64,000 nucleotides of DNA from Shewanella colwelliana ATCC 39565 (GTDB lineage: Bacteria; Pseudomonadota; Gammaproteobacteria; Enterobacterales; Shewanellaceae), in NCBI RefSeq assembly GCF_000518705.1, contig NZ_JAEC01000026.1:1-64000 (forward strand), read 5' to 3'. Below the pieces are notes generated by a model. The model was given only the letters and a program-made list of their open reading frames with translations. It made no database searches and had not been told where the DNA came from. Of this stretch, positions 18,673-28,986 are shown one piece after another; positions within the stretch are counted from its first letter, which is position 1; each line of letters starts with the position of its first letter. The translations under genes were made by a program, and so were the position numbers.

Positions 18673-21600
18673 ATGATCCTGAGCTATTTTCGTATTATTG
18701 TGTTTGGACTGCTGCTATCCAGTATCCTGTCGCCTGTCTATGCTGGGGATTTGGTACAGCGAGTCTTTACGGCTCGAGATGGGCTGAATAACGCAACTAT
18801 TAACGATATAGCTTTCGATGCCCACGGCTTTACTTGGCTTGCAACAGAACAAGGGCTCTATCGCATTAGCGATACCACTGCCCGCCGCATCGACAGTCTC
18901 AATGATGAGCTACGCATTGCTGATGAATACATATACCTAGTCGAGCCTCTCAGCGACAAGCATCTGCTGATCAGTAGTTACACTAACACTTACCTTTATG
19001 ACATCGTTGAAGATGAATTCGCTCAATTTGGCACCTCACAGCTGTTTCCCGCATTTAATCAGGGTGGTCTAAATACGTTAACGCGACGAGATGATGGCTC
19101 TCTCATCTTGCTCAATTATGTCGGTGAGTTGTACCGTTTAGACTATGACTCCATGTCACTGGAACTTGTCACCACTTTGGCTAATGATCCCGATACGCCT
19201 TGGTTTTTTTTAGCGCAACACACAGATGGTAATTTATTGGTGGCTAAGGCATCTGAATTGCAGCTGAGGGATAGCCTAGGGATGTTAAGAGCAATCTTTC
19301 CTTGGACAGAGGAACAGGGATTGATCAAAGCGCTATTCAAAGATGAGGTTGGCCGAATCTGGCTCAGTTCAAATAATGGGTTATATCGTGTTGATGTCGA
19401 TAAGGTGAGTGTCAGTAAAGTTGACCAAGTCCCTTTTTACATTACTACCATGACCCAAGATTCCGGAGGGGCCTTATGGTTGGCGGGTCGAGATGGACTA
19501 GTTAAATGGCACCCTGATACCGGTGAGCTTAAAGTGTTTGCCGATGAGTTGAAACTGGCGGCAGATATTGATTATGTGTATGACATCGCTGTAGATAGTA
19601 ACAATCTTATTTGGGTCGGCGGTTCTGGTGATGGACTTGCGATCGTTGCCGATACACCGGATTTTGTCCTCGATGATTTTAGCACTAAAGCCCCTTACCA
19701 CTTAGATAATGAGATGGTTTGGTCGATTTTTGCCGAAGAAAATTGGGTCTGGCTGGGGACGGATTTAGGCTTAATTGAGGTCAACAGAGTTACTCAGCAG
19801 AGTTTTACTTATATACCTGACGGCTTTGACGTTAATGACAGTGTTTTTCATATTCAAAAATTTGATAAACGCCACCTGCTGATGGCGACCACAAATGGCT
19901 TGTTTCTTTATGATCGGGAGGCTCGAGTCGCACAGCGATTTGCCAAATTAACTGGGGGGCGCTCCTCTTTAGAAAATAAGTATGTTTATGCCAGTTATAA
20001 AGACTCACTGATTCAAGGGCGTTGGTGGTTTCCCACCGCGACAGGACTATTTTATTGGGATGAAGGCACTTTAGAACCCAAAACTTACGCGATAAAAGGC
20101 GTTGATGGCACCTTGCACCAAGCGGCCCTGCGAAGTGCCCATCGTACGGCTGATGGCAAGTTATGGGTTGGTGGCGATAACTATTTTGGTTATATCGATA
20201 ATCGAGGCATTTTCTATTCAAGGATCGATATTTTCGCCGACAGTAATCTAGCGATCGATGTGAGTTATATCAAAGAGGTTGACTCAGGCGTGTTATGGCT
20301 AGGTACATCACCAAAGGGGATTGTTGAGTATCATCCGAAAACAGGATTAACCTATCTTTTATCTAAGACGTGGTCGGTGCAGTGTTCTTCGGTTTTCTTC
20401 ATTGAGCAGATACCAAGGTATAAGGTCATCGGATGCACTAACTCTATTATTCGACAAGATCTGCAAACCGGGGAGATTCTTGTTATTGAAAAGCAAGATG
20501 GGCTAGTGAGTCATGAGCTCAATGATGGCGCATCCTATTTTGCACCAGGGATGGGTCTGTTTGTGGGTAGCCCTGATGGTGCAGCATTAATCGATGTGTC
20601 TAAGTTAAGTAATCGTCTATTGCAAGATGGTATCCAGTTGGAGTCGGTGTCGGTGTTTTATGAGCAATCGACCGATATTGACCTTATTCCTAAGCCGAAC
20701 AAATTAATAGCGCCAGGTTCTAAAATGATCAGTTTTCAACTGACCAGTTTAGATTATCTAACTGATAAACCGCTGGAGCTCAAATACCGCTTACGTCGAG
20801 ACAGTGACGATGAACAAGCGAATTATTTACAGCTCTCTGGGCAGTCATTAATTAACCTTTCCGGTTTGAGTCAAGGTAACTATACCTTAGAGATATTGAG
20901 TCGAAATAATGGGATATGGTTAGATAAGCCCTATAGGTACTCATTTAGCGTTAGGGATTACTGGTGGAATAATACTTGGTTCAAAGCCAGTATTATTATG
21001 GCGCTGGTCTTTTCTGCCCTCTATGTACTGTACATACGTCATCGTCAGTTGAGTGCTTTTAGGCGAGTAAATAGGGCGCTAAAAGAGAGTGAAGAGCGTT
21101 TGCGCCAATCCTTAAAGGGCAGTGACTCTGAACTTTGGGAGTGGCGTAGTAGTACGCAACTGTTCAATTTAGAGAATCGTGGTGGCAGCTTTATTGGTCA
21201 GCCTGAGACGATGCAATTGAAGATGGAGGAGTTCCCCGTTCATGATGAGGACCGCCAAGATGTGCGGGAAGCATGGGGAAGGTTACTGGCAAAAGAGGAC
21301 GATAGGCTCGATGTAGAGTATCGTTACCTTCGTCCTGACGACTCTTGGGGGTGGACACGGGTGAGGGGCCGTCCACTCGAGTTTGAACCTGTGACGGGCA
21401 AAGTGAAAAAGGTGGCGGGTATCTATACTGATATAACCGCTCAACGGCAGTTAGAAGATGATGTCAAACTGTTAGCGCAGGCGTTTGGTAACACATCTGA
21501 AGGGGTGTTAATTTTAGATTCGCAAGAGTGTGTCAAAGTGTCCAATAAGGCGGCCCAGAACATACTTGGTATGCCAGCCTCGGAGCTAAATGGTCGTTAT

Positions 21601-23121
21601 TTCTCGCAGCTAGTGCATTCGAGTGATGAGCGTAGTGATGAAATCAATATTTTGTTGGAGCAAGGGATCACCTGGACCGGCGAGCATGAGTTTAGGGGGG
21701 GGGCTGGGCATACTAGTCCTGTTTGGTTGAATCTATCCACCATGGAAAACAGTCGCGGTGTGATAACACACTACGTTGCTGTTTTTTCTGATATTACTGA
21801 GCGTAAGCAAACCGAAGCGGATCTCAGGCGTCTAGCCAACTACGATGTGTTAACTGGTCTACCCAATCGGTCGCTGTTTTCATCGCGCTTAGCAAGCTGT
21901 ATCCATAGAGCTCTCGTCACAGAGGAAAAACTTGCACTTATTTTTCTCGACTTAGATAGATTTAAAAATGTCAATGACTCCTACGGTCATGGTATGGGGG
22001 ATGCATTGCTAGTGGAGGCGGCTAACCGTTTACAGCAATGTGTGACCGACAATCATACGCTGTGCCGTTTTGGTGGTGATGAGTTTGTTATTTTACTGCG
22101 CGATATGGATGATATTGATGAGATCAATCATCTTTGTGAGGAGTTAATTAGGCAGATAGAGAGACCCTTTGAGCTTTATGGACGAGAGTTTTTCATCTCG
22201 ACCAGTATTGGTGTGAGTTTATGGCCCGATGATGCACAGCAGCCTGAGACGCTGATTAAAAACGCCGATCAGGCGATGTACCACGCCAAAGAAGAGGGTC
22301 GCGGTAACTTCCAGTACTTTTCTGCCGAGCGTAACACAGAGGCGCTGTACCACCTTAAGTTAGAGGCGGAATTAAGGAAGGCAATAGAGCGCCAGGAGTT
22401 TGAACTGCATTATCAACCACAGATCGATATTTTGCATGATGATAGTGTGGTGGGGATGGAGGCATTGTTGCGTTGGCACCATCCTAAAGAGGGCTATGTC
22501 AGGCCTGATATTTTCATCAAGATTGCAGAGTCTTGTGGCTTGATTATCGATATTGATCGTTGGGTTTTAAATCAAGCCTGTCGGCAGGGCGCTTTGTGGG
22601 CAAAGACTTATGATAAAAGATATAAGCTTTCCATCAATATCTCAGCGGTGCATTTCAGACAGCCTGATTTTATTCAGGGAATAGAAAAGGCACTCTCTGA
22701 TTCGGGGATGCCAGCGAGTATGCTTGGACTTGAGATCACAGAAGGTGTGTTAATGAAAGAGTTACACATCGCTAAAGATCACCTCAAAGCGCTGCGAAGG
22801 TTAGGTATTGATGTGGCCATCGATGATTTTGGTACTGGTTACTCATCACTCGCGTATTTGCGCAGTTTCGATGTTAGTACTTTAAAAATTGATCGCTCTT
22901 TTTTGATTGATATCGCCAATAACGAAGCGGATCAGGCTATCGCCAGTAGTATCATTGAATTAGCACGAAACTTAAAGCTGAAGGTGGTAGCCGAAGGCAT
23001 TGAAACCAAGGCACAGCTTGAGCAAGTATTTAGCCGTGGTTGTTATGTTATTCAAGGTTACTATTTTGCTAAACCTATGGCGGTTGAGGAGTTTGAAGCG
23101 TTTCTCGTTAAAAAGCATTGA
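18673..23121 (+). CDS. Sensor diguanylate cyclase/phosphodiesterase with beta-propeller, PAS, GGDEF and EAL domains
   Basis: This 1482-residue protein has a signal peptide (cleavage near YAG, residue 24-25) and a large periplasmic part built of Reg_prop beta-propeller repeats (e.g. GFTWLATEQGLYRI, LIWVGGSGDGL, VWLGTDLGLIEV) up to about residue 680. A Y_Y_Y domain follows (about 690-760), then one membrane helix (about 770-790). The cytoplasmic part holds two PAS domains, a GGDEF domain with an intact FGGDEF (about residue 1134) and an EAL domain with intact EALLRW (about 1263) and DDFGTGYSSL. Both cyclase and phosphodiesterase motifs are complete, so either or both may act. The ligand of the propeller is unknown. 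A run of nine G (21695-21703) lies in the second PAS coding region. Confidence 0.93.
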   Translation: MILSYFRIIVFGLLLSSILSPVYAGDLVQRVFTARDGLNNATINDIAFDAHGFTWLATEQGLYRISDTTARRIDSLNDELRIADEYIYLVEPLSDKHLLISSYTNTYLYDIVEDEFAQFGTSQLFPAFNQGGLNTLTRRDDGSLILLNYVGELYRLDYDSMSLELVTTLANDPDTPWFFLAQHTDGNLLVAKASELQLRDSLGMLRAIFPWTEEQGLIKALFKDEVGRIWLSSNNGLYRVDVDKVSVSKVDQVPFYITTMTQDSGGALWLAGRDGLVKWHPDTGELKVFADELKLAADIDYVYDIAVDSNNLIWVGGSGDGLAIVADTPDFVLDDFSTKAPYHLDNEMVWSIFAEENWVWLGTDLGLIEVNRVTQQSFTYIPDGFDVNDSVFHIQKFDKRHLLMATTNGLFLYDREARVAQRFAKLTGGRSSLENKYVYASYKDSLIQGRWWFPTATGLFYWDEGTLEPKTYAIKGVDGTLHQAALRSAHRTADGKLWVGGDNYFGYIDNRGIFYSRIDIFADSNLAIDVSYIKEVDSGVLWLGTSPKGIVEYHPKTGLTYLLSKTWSVQCSSVFFIEQIPRYKVIGCTNSIIRQDLQTGEILVIEKQDGLVSHELNDGASYFAPGMGLFVGSPDGAALIDVSKLSNRLLQDGIQLESVSVFYEQSTDIDLIPKPNKLIAPGSKMISFQLTSLDYLTDKPLELKYRLRRDSDDEQANYLQLSGQSLINLSGLSQGNYTLEILSRNNGIWLDKPYRYSFSVRDYWWNNTWFKASIIMALVFSALYVLYIRHRQLSAFRRVNRALKESEERLRQSLKGSDSELWEWRSSTQLFNLENRGGSFIGQPETMQLKMEEFPVHDEDRQDVREAWGRLLAKEDDRLDVEYRYLRPDDSWGWTRVRGRPLEFEPVTGKVKKVAGIYTDITAQRQLEDDVKLLAQAFGNTSEGVLILDSQECVKVSNKAAQNILGMPASELNGRYFSQLVHSSDERSDEINILLEQGITWTGEHEFRGGAGHTSPVWLNLSTMENSRGVITHYVAVFSDITERKQTEADLRRLANYDVLTGLPNRSLFSSRLASCIHRALVTEEKLALIFLDLDRFKNVNDSYGHGMGDALLVEAANRLQQCVTDNHTLCRFGGDEFVILLRDMDDIDEINHLCEELIRQIERPFELYGREFFISTSIGVSLWPDDAQQPETLIKNADQAMYHAKEEGRGNFQYFSAERNTEALYHLKLEAELRKAIERQEFELHYQPQIDILHDDSVVGMEALLRWHHPKEGYVRPDIFIKIAESCGLIIDIDRWVLNQACRQGALWAKTYDKRYKLSINISAVHFRQPDFIQGIEKALSDSGMPASMLGLEITEGVLMKELHIAKDHLKALRRLGIDVAIDDFGTGYSSLAYLRSFDVSTLKIDRSFLIDIANNEADQAIASSIIELARNLKLKVVAEGIETKAQLEQVFSRGCYVIQGYYFAKPMAVEEFEAFLVKKH
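21695..21703 (+). repeat. G9 homopolymer inside a GGDEF/EAL gene
   Basis: Nine consecutive G encode part of Arg-Gly-Gly in the second PAS domain. The reading frame is intact at this length. A tract of this size is prone to slippage. Confidence 0.9.
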
Positions 23122-23148
23122 GATTAGTCGGCATACCTTTTGATGATT

Positions 23149-23177
23149 TGGCCACAAAGCGTGGCCATTTTTATTTT
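23149..23177 (+). terminator. Terminator after GGDEF/EAL gene
   Basis: TGGCCAC-AAAGC-GTGGCCA is followed by TTTTTATTTT. The remainder of the gap to 23463 shows nothing further that I can name; it presumably carries the promoter of the downstream patatin gene. Confidence 0.88.
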
Positions 23178-23463
23178 GAAAACAAGCACTATGGTGGTTG
23201 AGGCTTATGGTTCAAGCCGTTGGTACTCGATTGGATGGTTTTATCTGACTGATATGGTTGGCATTTGTCTATTGCCATAATCAAGGTTGTAGAGGCTCAT
23301 GAACCCTTTATATGGAGATACTGCGATAAAGCATTTGCACTCGCACTTTCAATTGGCTGGCCGTTGATCGTATTTAAATTTGTTGACGTGCAGCACACTT
23401 TCTCGTTTTGCCACATGTTTGCTAGAATGTGTCATCTTTGTGTCTATCAGTTTGAAAAATAAT

Positions 23464-25676
23464 ATGATACGTGTTCTGTTTTTTGCCCTGCTGTTTTGCA
23501 TGTGTTCAGCTGTTGTATCGGCGGAAGTTCGTCCTAAGGTAGGTTTGGTACTGAGCGGTGGCGGCGCGAAAGGGGCGGCACATATCGCTGTATTAAAGAC
23601 GTTAGAAGCGAACCGCATTCCGGTGGATTATATCGCGGGCACCAGTATTGGAGCCTATGTCGGTGGCATGTATGCCTTGGGGTACAGTGCCGCTGAAATA
23701 GAAGCGATTATGATGGGGGAGAACTGGAATGATGGTTTCTCAGATACGATTCCGCGAGCAGATCTTAGCTATCGAGATAAACAACACAGAGATAGATTTA
23801 ACATACCCATTAACGTAGGTTTTAGCGATCAAGAGGTAAAGGTTCCTAATGGCTTGCTTCGCGGGCAAACAATGTCAGTACTCTTGCAACGTTCGACCGA
23901 TTTAGTGCATAAGTTTGAGCATTTCGACCAGCTTGCCATCCCCTACCGTGCTGTGGCGACGGATCTGGAAACCAGTCAACCGGTTGTGATGAGTCGGGGC
24001 AGTTTAGTCGATGCAATGCAAGCATCTGCTTCTGTGCCTGGGGCTCTGCAGGCTTCTGAATACCAAGGTAAAATGGTGGTTGATGGTGGTATCGCCAATA
24101 ACATGCCCGTTGATGTGGTGAAAAGCATGGGTGCCGATATTATTATTGCCGTAGATATTGGTTCTTCATTAGTCAAACGCGACCAATTGCAGAGCACGGT
24201 TGCCGTGCTTAATCAGTTATCGACAATGTTGACCAACGCCAGTACTGAGCGTCAAAAACAGCTGCTATCAGATAATGATATTTTGATCCGACCCGACGTA
24301 GGTGAACTCAGCACAACAGACTTTAGCATTATGCCGCTAGCCTACCGTCTCGGTGAGGAAGCAGCCTTAGCTAAGCTAGAGCAGTTGCGAGCCTTGTCGA
24401 TCAGTGAAGCGTCCTACACGGCTTATCAAGGTCACAAAGCCACCGTTAGCTTAGCGTGGGAGGACAACTTACAAAAGCCAGTGGTCGCGATTCAAGTTGA
24501 CAATAATTCTAAAGTTAGCGAAAGCCTATTGCGGGAGACCTTAGGGATTGAAGTTGGTCAAGTGGTGGACAAGCAAACTCTCGAAGCCGGAATTAATCAA
24601 GTCTACGCCTTAGATAAGTTTGAGCGTGTGAATGCGGAGTTTATTGATACAGAGGATGGACGGGTCTTAGTACTAAAAACGACAGCTAAATCGTGGGGCC
24701 CCAACTATTTTCAACTTGGATTTAGCTGGGAAGATGATTTCTCTCTCGACTCGGTCGTGGCACTCGATGTGGCTTACACCATGAAGGATTTGACCGTTAA
24801 TGGCGGGGAGTGGCGTAATGAGCTGCGTTTAGGGTTTGAAAAGTTGTTGTCGAGTGAATTCTATCAACCCTTGGATGCTGATCAAACCTATTTTGCCCGC
24901 AGCCAACTCTCCATGGAGCGTAAAGACTGGGATTTTTATGAAGATAATAACCGTGTAGTGCAACTTGAACAGACGAACTATCGCGCCGATTTAGGTATTG
25001 GTTATAACTATACAAAAGCGGGGGCTTTAGAGTTGGGGTGACTGGTGAATGGGGCTATTTAGAAAATGCAGCGTTTTTCGGTGATCTCGATTACTCATCT
25101 TATGGCGGTTACTTTAAGTTTGCTTATGATGACTTAGACAGTATCAACTTTCCCACGTCTGGTAATCGTTTTACTGTTGACCTCTATTATCGTAGAGATG
25201 AGAGCCCGCAAATTTCCAGCATTGAGCCATCAGATACATCAGTACAACTTGAAGCTGAATGGCGAGGGGCCTTGAGTGTTAACAATCATGCCTTTGTGGG
25301 AATGGCGTCAGTGGCGACCGTAGATAAAGACGCTGGTTTTAGTGTGCATGTATCTGAGTTAGGTGGTTTCCTTAACCTTTCTGGTTACCATAAAAATGCC
25401 TTGGTGGGCCCACATAAAGTGTTTGGTGCTTTTGTGTATCAATATGATTTAGGCCGAGATGTGCTTGGGATGACAGACTATCCACTCTATTTAGGCGCGA
25501 GCCTCGAAGCGGGTAACGTTTGGACGCTAAGACAAAGTGTTAGTCTCGATGATTTGATTTACGGTGGCAGTGTCTACTTCGGTACCGATACATCTGTTGG
25601 ACCCGCTGCACTGGGTTTTGGTTGGACGGATGATGGTGAGAGATCTGTCTTTCTATTCTTAGGGAAAAACTGGTAG
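23464..25676 (+). pseudogene. Patatin-like phospholipase with POTRA and beta-barrel (PlpD-like, type Vd), frameshifted
   Basis: A signal peptide (MIRVLFFALLFCMCSAVVSA) precedes a patatin domain with oxyanion motif GGGAKGAAH, nucleophile Ser61 in GTSIG and catalytic Asp207 in DGG. A POTRA-like segment (about residues 340-410) and a C-terminal beta-barrel (surface-antigen/BamA-type) ending in a terminal aromatic, NW, follow. This is the type Vd autotransporter layout, predicted to place a lipase at or beyond the outer membrane. The frame breaks at 25035-25041: TTGGGG is followed by TGA, and the barrel continues in another frame from the GTG at 25038. One extra G (five instead of four) would give Leu-Gly-Val-Thr-Gly and a continuous 737-residue protein. 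So there is a 1-bp deletion in a G run, real or a sequencing error. Confidence 0.88.
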
Positions 25677-25793
25677 CACACTATTACAGATGGTTACAAA
25701 AACAGCCTACATCGAGTGAGTTGACGGTGGTAATGTTTGACCGGCAGAGCCTTATTGAGGCTAAAAGATCACAAAGGATATCGGGGATAAGCA

Positions 25794-27848
25794 ATGAAAA
25801 AAGTCAGTGTAATCGCGTTCGCTGTAGCGCTGGGTTTAGGTGTTACGGCTTGTAGCAGCAATGAACCCACAACGAGTGAAAATGTGCAGCCCGCTAAAGT
25901 TTCCGGGGTTGAAAAAGCCAACTTTGATACTCAGGTTCGTCATCAAGATGATTTCTATTACAGTGTTAATGGCCACTGGTTAGCAAATACGCCTATTCCG
26001 GCAGACAAATCTAATTATGGTGCCTTTTCTGTGCTGTATGAGCAGAGCCAAAATGCCCTTAAAGTTATCATAGATGAAGCCGCCGCTAAGCCTAATAAAG
26101 TCGCTGGTTCTAGCGAGCAAAAGGTGGGTGACTTCTATGCTAGCTATATGAATACAGAGCTGGTTGAACAACTTGGTGTAACGCCACTAAAGGAGCCTTT
26201 AGCTGAGATTGGATTGGCTAAAGATCACAATGATGTTGCCACGTTAATGGGCAAATTACTGGTCAGTGGTGTCGCGGTCCCATTTGGTTTTTATGTTAAT
26301 AATGACGCTAAAAACTCCACAGAATATGCGGTTTACCTGTACCAATCTGGTTTAACGCTACCCGATCGTGATTACTATTTAAAAGATGATGAAAAGTTTG
26401 TCGCCAATCGTGCGGCGATGAAAGCTTATGTACAAGACCTGTTGACTCAGGCTGGTTACAGCCATGCCGCGCGTGCGGCGAAGAATGTAGCTGAGATTGA
26501 GCATTTTATCGCCCAGAGCCAGTGGACGCGCACAGCATCTCGCGATGCGAATAAGAGCTATAACAAGATGGACAAGATGGCGTTGCAACAAGCCGTGAGT
26601 CATTTCGATTTTGTACAGTTTGCGGTGGGTGCTGATATTGAAAAAGTTAACGAGGTCATTGTCCGTCAGCCATCTTATTTCGAGAAGTTTGGTCAGCAAT
26701 TTACTCAGTTTAGCGTCGAGCAATGGCAAGATTATTTAGCTTTCCACGCCGTGGATGCCTATGCTGAACTGCTCAGCAAAGAGATGGTCGATCTTCATTT
26801 TGCCTTCCACGGTAAAACCTTAATGGGTATCGAAGAACAGAAGCCCCGCTGGAAGAAAGCGGTTGATGCCGCCGATCAGGTGATTGGTGAGCTGGTGGGC
26901 AAAGAGTATGTTAAGGCTCACTTTAAGCCAGAAGCTAAAGCGAGAATGGAACAGCTTATTCAAAATCTGATCAAAGGGTTTGAGGTAAGCATTAACGAAC
27001 TCGAGTGGATGACACCCGAAACCAAGGTGGCGGCGCAAGAGAAACTCTCTAAGTTTACTTATAAAATTGGTTATCCAGACAAGTGGAAAGATTATACCGA
27101 TCTCGCCATTAAGCCTGATGATTTAGTCGGTAACTATCTGCGTTATGCTAAGTTTGAATATAAAGGCATGCTCGATAAGTTAGGCAAGCCTATTGATCGC
27201 ACCGAATGGCATATGACGCCACAAACGGTTAACGCCTACTATAGCCCTGTGATGAACGAGATTGTTTTTCCCGCTGCGATCTTACAACCGCCATTTTTCA
27301 ATATGGATGCCGATGATGCGATTAACTATGGTGGAATTGGCGCGGTAATTGGGCATGAGATCAGTCATGGTTTTGATGATCAAGGTGCCAAGTATGATGG
27401 TGATGGCAACTTACGCGATTGGTGGTCAGATAAAGACAGAGAAGAGTTTAACAAACGTGGTGCACAGCTCTCTGCTCAGTATTCAGCTTATGAGGCAATG
27501 CCGGGTAAATTTGTTAATGGTGACTTGACCTTAGGTGAAAACATTGGTGATCTTGGTGGGCTTACTGTCGCCGCTCGCTCTTATAAATTAAGTCTCAATG
27601 GAGCGGAAGGGCCAGTTATCGATGGATTAACGGCAGAGCAACGTCTCTTCGTTGGCTGGTCACAAGTCTGGCGTCGTAATTACCGCGATGAAGAGTTAGG
27701 CCGCCGTTTACTTACCGACTCTCATTCTCCTAGCCATTTCCGCGCGATGGGCACTCCGAGAAACATCCCTGCTTTCTATGAAGCATTTGATGTCAAAGAG
27801 GGCGATAAGATGTACTTAAGCGACGAGGAGCGAGTTAAGATCTGGTAA
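25794..27848 (+). CDS. M13-family zinc metallopeptidase, lipoprotein (PepO/neprilysin-like)
   Basis: This 684-residue protein starts with a lipoprotein signal (MKKVSVIAFAVALGLGVTAC, lipid attachment at Cys20). The peptidase M13 N-terminal domain follows, then the catalytic domain. The zinc site is HEISH at residues 521-525, with Glu522 catalytic and Glu582 in GENIGDLGG as third ligand. NAYYSP (substrate-binding Asn-Ala) and a C-terminal VKIW close to the family's CxVW ending are also present. It is likely a periplasmic or outer-membrane-anchored oligopeptidase. It stands alone and converges on the HAD gene through a shared terminator. Confidence 0.94.
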   Translation: MKKVSVIAFAVALGLGVTACSSNEPTTSENVQPAKVSGVEKANFDTQVRHQDDFYYSVNGHWLANTPIPADKSNYGAFSVLYEQSQNALKVIIDEAAAKPNKVAGSSEQKVGDFYASYMNTELVEQLGVTPLKEPLAEIGLAKDHNDVATLMGKLLVSGVAVPFGFYVNNDAKNSTEYAVYLYQSGLTLPDRDYYLKDDEKFVANRAAMKAYVQDLLTQAGYSHAARAAKNVAEIEHFIAQSQWTRTASRDANKSYNKMDKMALQQAVSHFDFVQFAVGADIEKVNEVIVRQPSYFEKFGQQFTQFSVEQWQDYLAFHAVDAYAELLSKEMVDLHFAFHGKTLMGIEEQKPRWKKAVDAADQVIGELVGKEYVKAHFKPEAKARMEQLIQNLIKGFEVSINELEWMTPETKVAAQEKLSKFTYKIGYPDKWKDYTDLAIKPDDLVGNYLRYAKFEYKGMLDKLGKPIDRTEWHMTPQTVNAYYSPVMNEIVFPAAILQPPFFNMDADDAINYGGIGAVIGHEISHGFDDQGAKYDGDGNLRDWWSDKDREEFNKRGAQLSAQYSAYEAMPGKFVNGDLTLGENIGDLGGLTVAARSYKLSLNGAEGPVIDGLTAEQRLFVGWSQVWRRNYRDEELGRRLLTDSHSPSHFRAMGTPRNIPAFYEAFDVKEGDKMYLSDEERVKIW

Positions 27849-27865
27849 GTTGACGCTTAAGTTAC

Positions 27866-27895
27866 AAAAAGCCCATCGTTAGATGGGCTTTTTTG
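27866..27895. terminator. Bidirectional terminator between M13 peptidase and HAD phosphatase
   Basis: The stem AAAAAGCCCATC/GATGGGCTTTTTT has A- and T-tracts on opposite sides, so it can serve both converging genes. Confidence 0.9.
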
Positions 27896-27904
27896 TTTCT
27901 GAAA

Positions 27905-28573
27905 TTAGTTGTCTATTCGATATAAGTAATCAGGGAGTTGGCTAAGATCTGCCAGTTGTTGGTGGGCTGCAGCCCATCTCGCTTGGTTGGCTTCATGGGG
28001 CGCTGGAATCGCTATGGTGAGCATATTGGCCGCTCTCGCTGCAATGAGGCCATTGAATGAGTCTTCGATAGCAAGGCACTTTGGTGGTGACACTCCCAGT
28101 GCGACCGCGCAGTTGAGATAAACCTCTGGGTGCGGTTTTCCAAGCGCTAAGGATTCGGCGCTGCAGATAGCATCAAAATATGGACGAATCGCCAGTTTCT
28201 GCATGACTGCATCAATAAGCTGTGATGAGGATGAGGTGGCCAAGCCTATTTTGAGTCCCTTATCTTTACAGGCGTTAAGTGCTTCGAAAACGCCTAACAT
28301 GGCTTCGCCACTGCGCAGTATCTCTATCGATACTTGTTCAACAATAGTCGTTGCCGTTGCAGTGTTGTCATAGTTGTCCCAAGGATGACGCTGGTACCAA
28401 TAACTCACGACTTGGTCGATACGAAGGCCGGTAGTTTGTAAGGTATCTTTAAGCGTAATGGGGATACCTAGTTGGCTAAGCACATTAAGTTCGGCAACTT
28501 GCCAACTGGGTTCAGAATCGATAAGTACGCCATCCATATCGAAGATCACGGCGGATAAATTATTGTGGCTCAT
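27905..28573 (-). CDS. HAD-family hexitol/sugar phosphatase (HxpB/YniC-like)
   Basis: This is a 222-residue HAD hydrolase, subfamily IA. Motif I is FDMDGVLIDSEP with Asp12 and Asp14; motif II is ATSSSS; the motif III lysine lies in GKPHPEVYL and motif IV is IEDSFNGLIAA. A helical cap sits between motifs I and II. The sequence resembles E. coli YniC (HxpB), a phosphatase of 2-deoxyglucose-6-phosphate and hexitol phosphates, but substrate assignment among HAD enzymes is unreliable. It is monocistronic. Confidence 0.85.
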   Translation of the reverse strand: MSHNNLSAVIFDMDGVLIDSEPSWQVAELNVLSQLGIPITLKDTLQTTGLRIDQVVSYWYQRHPWDNYDNTATATTIVEQVSIEILRSGEAMLGVFEALNACKDKGLKIGLATSSSSQLIDAVMQKLAIRPYFDAICSAESLALGKPHPEVYLNCAVALGVSPPKCLAIEDSFNGLIAARAANMLTIAIPAPHEANQARWAAAHQQLADLSQLPDYLYRIDN

Positions 28574-28986
28574 TTCGGGCGTCCTAGTGGCTGTTAGCGC
28601 AATTAAAGTGGAATATTATGCGCAATCATTGGGTAATTACGACAAAATATTGTAAATTTTTTAGATTATTTTACTTAAGAATGGGTGGCTTTTAGCTCGT
28701 TTACAATAAATTATGATTAAGTGTTTATTCTGTTTTAAATCAATGCATTGGTAGGTGTTTCAAACTATTGTCTAATTTCATTTGTTTTATCCTTAAGATA
28801 ATTTACTTAATGCCCTAGAGAATCCCCGTAATTTCTCACATCTAAGAGTGTGATCTGATTCATACTTTTACAAAGCTGTAGTATAATGCGGACCGGAAAT
28901 ACGGGTTGAGCCTGCTTGACTGTTAGCTTCAGAATTGAAGGCGTGCAGTTTCGCTGTTAGAACGCCAAACAAAGAGGAATGTTGCC
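28574..28986 (+). promoter_or_regulatory. HAD/acnB divergent region with acnB promoter and structured leader
   Basis: A good sigma-70 promoter for acnB is visible: TTCATA (28859-28864), a 17-bp spacer and TATAAT (28882-28887). The inferred leader of about 90 nt contains two small hairpins, CTTCA-GAAT-TGAAG (28927-28940) and GGCGT/ACGCC (28940-28966), just before the GAGGA ribosome site. The AT-rich part at 28640-28800 shows nothing specific. Confidence 0.7.

Noticed and set aside
23265..23462. Short open frame upstream of the plpD-like gene
   Set aside because: It overlaps the expected promoter region and has no recognisable features or ribosome site.
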